Below are positions 13,306-16,280 of a stretch of DNA of 16,280 bases, piece after piece. Numbering within the stretch: the first letter of the stretch is position 1; each line of letters starts with the position of its first letter. Source of the stretch: Pseudomonadota bacterium (GTDB lineage Bacteria > Pseudomonadota > Alphaproteobacteria > Acetobacterales > Acetobacteraceae); NCBI GenBank assembly GCA_021807465.1, contig JAKBCX010000003.1, forward strand, positions 1-16,280. The letters are read 5' to 3'. The notes under the pieces are model-generated. The model was not told where the DNA came from, searched no databases, and was given only the letters and a program-made list of their open reading frames with translations. The position numbers were made by a program, and so were the translations under genes.

Positions 13306-14042
13306 GGCTGCCGCGCCCGCAAGCTCAGCCATAGCGGCACAGGCAGCGTGGCCAGAAGAAAGACGGTGACGAGCGGAAACACTGCTTGTAGCCCCAGATC
13401 CTGCACATCGGTCCAAAGCTGTACCGGCATGCCCGCGGGATAATAGGCGACAATCAGGATAATGCCGAACTCCCCCAGCGCCCGCGCCCAGGCCAAGGCC
13501 AGCGCGGCGGAAAGCCCGCGCCGTGCCAGCGGCAATGTCACGCGCAGCCTTGCGCGCAAGGGCGTGTCTCCCAGCGTCCTGGCCAGCGCCTCATACTCTG
13601 GCGAAACCTGCCCCAGCGCGCCACGTGCCGCTATAATATAGGTGGGCAAAGCGGCATAAACCGTGGCCAGCACAAACGCCGCGGGCGTATTGGTGAGCAT
13701 AATGCCAATGGCTGCGAAGCCCCGCCCTAGCGGCGCGGCGGGGCCATAGACGGCTGCCAGCAATATGCCCAGCGCCAAGGTGGGCATGAGCATGGGCACA
13801 AGCACGACCGCTTCGGCCAGCAGCACCAGCCTGCCTTGTGCCCGCGCCAAATAAAAAGCCAGCGGCATACCCGCCAGAATAATCACCACCATGGCGGCGG
13901 CACCGCCCAGCAGCGATGTGGCGATGGCCATCCAATCCTGCTGGCTGAGTGTGGCATGCCGCCAATCCATGCCATGCGCGCCCAGCCCCGCCAGCGGGGC
14001 CAGAAGAAAACCGAGCACGAGGAGCAAAAGCCCCGCGCGCAA
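13302..14042 (-). CDS. modB: Molybdate/tungstate ABC transporter permease
   Basis: ModB-type permease forms the inner-membrane channel. Seen: 246 aa with about six hydrophobic segments, a periplasmic stretch at about 21-38, and a good EAA loop that contacts the ATPase (EYEALARTLGDTPLRARLRV, about 149-168, then TLPLARRGL). The start is TTG 14042 by default: no in-frame ATG or GTG precedes it before modA ends at 14057, and GCGGGATGG just upstream could serve for ribosome binding. It ends in the ATGA overlap with modC. Typical length for the family is about 225-270, so it appears complete. Confidence 0.88.
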   Translation of the reverse strand: MRAGLLLLVLGFLLAPLAGLGAHGMDWRHATLSQQDWMAIATSLLGGAAAMVVIILAGMPLAFYLARAQGRLVLLAEAVVLVPMLMPTLALGILLAAVYGPAAPLGRGFAAIGIMLTNTPAAFVLATVYAALPTYIIAARGALGQVSPEYEALARTLGDTPLRARLRVTLPLARRGLSAALALAWARALGEFGIILIVAYYPAGMPVQLWTDVQDLGLQAVFPLVTVFLLATLPVPLWLSLRARQP

Positions 14043-14056
14043 CCATCCCGCGATAT

Positions 14057-14965
14057 TCAGATTGCCGCCCCCATGCCTGGGCCATAACCGAATCGCTCGA
14101 ATATGGCCTGCCCGTCCTGGCTTTGCAGAAAGGCAACGTAATCCGCCGCTGCCTTGGGGCTGGCCGCTGCCTTCAGCGCCATGGCGTAGAATACCAAGGG
14201 GCTTGGATGCACAGTTTTGGTCTTGCCGTCCTTGCCTGCCAGCGTGAGGCTCGCCTTGGAATACATGCTCCCGGCCAGTGCCGGGTTGGACATATTCACC
14301 GCATCCGGCAGCTCGATATAAGGCAGATTCTGCGATACCACCGCGCTCTTATACCCCAGCGTGGCATCCACCTGCCCGGCCTCAAGGCGCGCCAGCAGCG
14401 AGGGTTCCGCGAAAACCTGCGCGGGGTTCTGCAACGGCCCCGCTACTTTTTCAGCAAAGCCGGGCAGCTTGTAATATAGCCCGGCCAGTTGCAGCGCGAA
14501 CAAAACAGATTGCCCCTGCGGGTCCACGGCCGGGTCTGTACGCCCTAGCCGGAAAGACGGGTCGAGGAAAATCCGCGTCCATTCCAAGCCCTTATTGGTG
14601 GCAAACTGCGTAGCGAATTTAGAGACCGGAGAATAAGCCAGCACCATGGATGTGCTGGCCACCGGCACGGCTTTATCCGCCAACCCCGCCGCGCGCACCA
14701 GTTTGGCCGGCCCGGCGGATACAGGAACGAACACGTCCGGCTTTAAGGTGCCACCCGTAATAAGATGCGCAAGCGCCATGGCCCCCTGCCCCAAGCCATG
14801 CACCGCCACCCCGCTGGCAGCGGTAAAAGCAGGGTTCAGCCCCTTATCCATCAACCGGCCCATGGAACCTGCATAGGCCACCTCCATGGCTCCCGCAGCA
14901 TGGGCCTTACCGGCAGCGGCCATGACAAAAGGGGCGGCAAGCAGCAGGCGGCGCGAGGCGGGCAT
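14057..14965 (-). CDS. modA: Molybdate/tungstate-binding periplasmic protein (ModA/WtpA-like)
   Basis: Binds the oxyanion in the periplasm and delivers it to ModBC. Seen: 302 aa with a cleavable signal peptide (about 1-23, ending in AHA). The n-region SRRLLLA resembles a twin-arginine motif. The mature protein shows YAGSMGRLMDKGLNPAF at the start and a segment FRLGRTDPAVDPQGQ similar to the GRxDPxxDPxG motif of WtpA tungstate/molybdate-binding proteins, with NLPYIELPD later. That favours the WtpA branch over classical ModA. ATG 14965 has GGAG at 14976-14973 (minus strand) 7 nt upstream. Ligand choice (Mo or W) cannot be read from sequence, and a general sulfate-type binder is less likely beside ModE. 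Confidence 0.82.
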   Translation of the reverse strand: MPASRRLLLAAPFVMAAAGKAHAAGAMEVAYAGSMGRLMDKGLNPAFTAASGVAVHGLGQGAMALAHLITGGTLKPDVFVPVSAGPAKLVRAAGLADKAVPVASTSMVLAYSPVSKFATQFATNKGLEWTRIFLDPSFRLGRTDPAVDPQGQSVLFALQLAGLYYKLPGFAEKVAGPLQNPAQVFAEPSLLARLEAGQVDATLGYKSAVVSQNLPYIELPDAVNMSNPALAGSMYSKASLTLAGKDGKTKTVHPSPLVFYAMALKAAASPKAAADYVAFLQSQDGQAIFERFGYGPGMGAAI

Positions 14966-14973
14966 GGCAAAGC

Positions 14974-15001
14974 TCCGATATGTTTATTTGGATATATCGG
15001 A
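14974..15001. promoter_or_regulatory. Mo-box-like palindrome, probable ModE operator
   Basis: TCCGATAT (14974-14981) and ATATCGGA (14994-15001) are perfect 8-bp complements 12 bp apart. Aligned to the form CGNTATATA-N6-TATATANCG described for ModE sites, the right half fits nearly fully and the left half partly. The site is in the 79-bp gap between divergent modA and the modE-like gene, and overlaps the modA Shine-Dalgarno at one end and its predicted -10 at the other. Confidence 0.65.
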
Positions 15002-15020
15002 AGTCGAAGGTGACGGTCAA
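14991..15020 (-). promoter_or_regulatory. Probable modABC promoter
   Basis: On the minus strand TTGACC (15020-15015) is followed by TATATC (14996-14991) with an 18-bp spacer, or ATATAT with 17 bp. The -35 is 5/6 to consensus. The -10 lies inside the Mo-box-like palindrome, so a bound ModE would block RNA polymerase. Confidence 0.5.
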
Positions 15021-15044
15021 ACCGGCTTCGTGATTGAATGAGCC

Positions 15045-15407
15045 ATGAGCAAGGAACGAAAATTCAGGCTAAGGCTGCGGCTGACAAACGAAACAGGCAT
15101 CGTCATGGGGCCAGGCAGGGCCGATCTGCTCGGGCTGATCGCGGAAACAGGCTCGATAGCCGCTGCCGGGCGGCGCATGGGCATGAGTTACCGGCGCGCC
15201 TGGAGCCTGGTCGAGTCGATGAACAGCAGCTTTAACGCCCCCCTGGTGGAAACCGCCAAGGGTGGCGCGGAGCGTGGCGGCGCGCGCCTGACCACGCTGG
15301 GGCAAGAGCTGCTCGCCGCCTATCGCGCCCTGATGGCCGCGGCTGAAAGCGCAGGACAAAAAGAGCTGGCACGTTTCGAGGCGGCGATGCCGCCCCCGCC
15401 AGATTAA
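15045..15407 (+). CDS. ModE-like winged-helix regulator without a molybdate-binding domain
   Basis: Seen: 120 aa matching the N-terminal DNA-binding domain of ModE (LysR-type winged helix): RADLLGLIAETGSIAAAGRR, then MGMSYRRAWSLVESMNSSF and LVETAKGGAERGGARLTTLG. In Escherichia coli ModE (about 260 aa) a C-terminal pair of MOP/TOBE domains senses molybdate; here the chain ends about 30 residues after the wing. Such stand-alone N-domain proteins are known in other bacteria. It diverges from modABC and shares the Mo-box-like site, so it probably controls the transporter. How it senses molybdate is not evident from its own sequence. The start is ATG 15045; no strong Shine-Dalgarno is seen. The stop overlaps that of the converging dehydrogenase gene. 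Confidence 0.87.
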   Translation: MSKERKFRLRLRLTNETGIVMGPGRADLLGLIAETGSIAAAGRRMGMSYRRAWSLVESMNSSFNAPLVETAKGGAERGGARLTTLGQELLAAYRALMAAAESAGQKELARFEAAMPPPPD

Positions 15408-16280
15408 TCGCCCAGCCCTGTCAGCGTGCCCGCCATGGCAGCCCGCAAAATGCGAAGCATATCGGCCTGGGTGGCGGGGCGCGGATTATCCGGCGTGTTG
15501 GGGTCGGCCACGGCCTCGGCGGCCAGCTCCTCAAGCGCGTCCGGCGTCACCTTCAGCGCCTCAATCGTATGCGGAATGTTCAGCGCCGCGCGCAATTCCA
15601 GCACCCAACTCAGGAAACCATCGAACCCGTTGGCCAGCCCTAAGGATTGCGCGGCGATCGCCATCTTGGCTTCGATGAACGGGCGGTTAAAGGCCAGCGC
15701 GTAAGGCATGAGCACGGCATTGGTGAGGCCATGATGCGCATGGAAGCGCGCACCAATGGGGTGCGACAGCGAATGGATGACGCCCAGCGCCTTCTGGAAC
15801 GCCGTCGCGCCCATCGAGGCCGCGGCCAGCATGTTCATGCGCGCCGCCGTGTTGCGCGGCTCGCTGAAGGCGGTGACAAGATTATCCTTCACCAGCCGCA
15901 TACCCTCTATGGCAATGCCATCGGCAATCGGGTGATAGAACGGGCCGTAATAGGCCTCCAGGCAATGGGCCAGCGCGTCCATGCCGGTCCAGGCGGTAAT
16001 GGCAGCCGGCAGGCCGTAAGTCAGCTCGGGGTCCAGAATGACCAGGCGCGGCAGCATCTGCGCGTGCAGCAAAATGTATTTGCGGCGCTTTTCCGTGTCG
16101 ATAACAACCGTGGCGCGCCCCACTTCGGAACCTGTGCCGGCTGTGGTGGGCACGGCGAAAATGGGCGGGATGGGCGAATCCAGCGCGGGCGTGGCCTGGG
16201 TGATCTCAAAATCCCATAGCGGGCGCGACGTGGAGACAGCAAGGCCGATGGACTTGCCGCAATCCAGCCCCGAGCCGCCG
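15404..16280 (-). CDS. Iron-containing alcohol dehydrogenase, N-terminus beyond window
   Basis: NAD(P)-dependent group III alcohol dehydrogenases oxidise or reduce varied alcohols and aldehydes using an active-site metal. Seen: about 291 residues, open to the window edge, starting in the cofactor loop (GGSGLDCGKSIG, the GGGSxxD motif with its first Gly cut by the edge), then PTTAGTGSEVGR, the metal-binding MDALAHCLEAY (Asp and His), and IHSLSHPIGARFHAHHG, holding the other two His ligands. About 95 N-terminal residues are missing for a normal length near 385. The substrate is not predictable. The GTG at 16153 is not the start, since conserved sequence continues upstream of it. It converges on the ModE-like gene with overlapping stop codons. 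Confidence 0.92.
   Translation of the reverse strand, partial: GGSGLDCGKSIGLAVSTSRPLWDFEITQATPALDSPIPPIFAVPTTAGTGSEVGRATVVIDTEKRRKYILLHAQMLPRLVILDPELTYGLPAAITAWTGMDALAHCLEAYYGPFYHPIADGIAIEGMRLVKDNLVTAFSEPRNTAARMNMLAAASMGATAFQKALGVIHSLSHPIGARFHAHHGLTNAVLMPYALAFNRPFIEAKMAIAAQSLGLANGFDGFLSWVLELRAALNIPHTIEALKVTPDALEELAAEAVADPNTPDNPRPATQADMLRILRAAMAGTLTGLGD

Noticed and set aside
13306..13416. Longer modC reading from 13416
   Set aside because: It overlaps modB by over 100 nt; the ATGA junction at 13305-13302 is the normal arrangement and gives a standard N-terminus.
16151..16153. GTG as start of the alcohol dehydrogenase
   Set aside because: The frame continues upstream with the conserved GGGSxxD cofactor loop, so this codon is an internal valine and the gene is cut by the window edge.
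1..16280. CRISPR arrays, tRNA or rRNA genes, insertion sequences, prophage or defence islands
   Set aside because: No regular direct repeats, cloverleaf, rRNA core sequence, transposase or phage protein was seen; the lone HNH protein has no methylase or other defence partner.

Overview
The window is about 16.3 kb of GC-rich, gene-dense bacterial chromosome. The recognisable genes are of alphaproteobacterial type: divergent purD/xseA, an HNH protein with the NADFRPL...DHVIPR signature, the order lnt then a short XRE regulator, a short GluQRS, and TatA. Within that class the Acetobacterales/Rhodospirillales side is plausible, but that is an impression from protein style, not a computed placement. 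No rRNA, tRNA, insertion sequence, CRISPR array or phage gene is visible. Almost all of it reads as housekeeping and metabolic chromosome.

Layout. (1) 1-2473: partial purD (minus) diverges from xseA (plus) over 47 bp. (2) 2474-2791: the only long non-coding gap, with a possible promoter and a cluster of inverted repeats. (3) 2792-3850: an orphan NAD(P)-dependent reductase of the dihydrodipicolinate reductase / 2,4-diaminopentanoate dehydrogenase type. (4) 3881-6064, minus: a 512-aa receiver protein whose remainder looks like degenerate GGDEF and EAL domains, preceded by an HNH nuclease. (5) 6244-8015: gluQRS translationally coupled to a CPBP membrane protease. (6) 8149-11671: a tight run tatA-mtnB-mtnD-mtnC-lnt with 2-nt spacing or start/stop overlaps. 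(7) 11897-12376: an XRE regulator behind an AT-rich, repeat-bearing leader. (8) 12418-14965, minus: a modABC-type molybdate/tungstate transporter diverging from a single-domain ModE-like regulator (15045-15407), with a Mo-box-like palindrome between them. (9) 15404-16280, minus: an iron-containing alcohol dehydrogenase cut by the window edge.

How genes work together. MtnB, MtnC and MtnD are three consecutive steps of methionine salvage; their partners MtnA, MtnK/MtnP and the transaminase are not here. ModA-, ModB- and ModC-like proteins form one importer, and the palindrome overlaps its predicted -10 and Shine-Dalgarno, a simple repression geometry.

No clearly new multi-gene system is evident. 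The points most worth a second look are the apparently inactive receiver/GGDEF/EAL protein, the intrinsic-terminator-like hairpin inside the first codons of lnt, tatA heading a methionine-salvage operon, the ModE without a molybdate-binding domain beside a WtpA-like binding protein, and the hairpin-rich leaders before the orphan reductase and the XRE gene.
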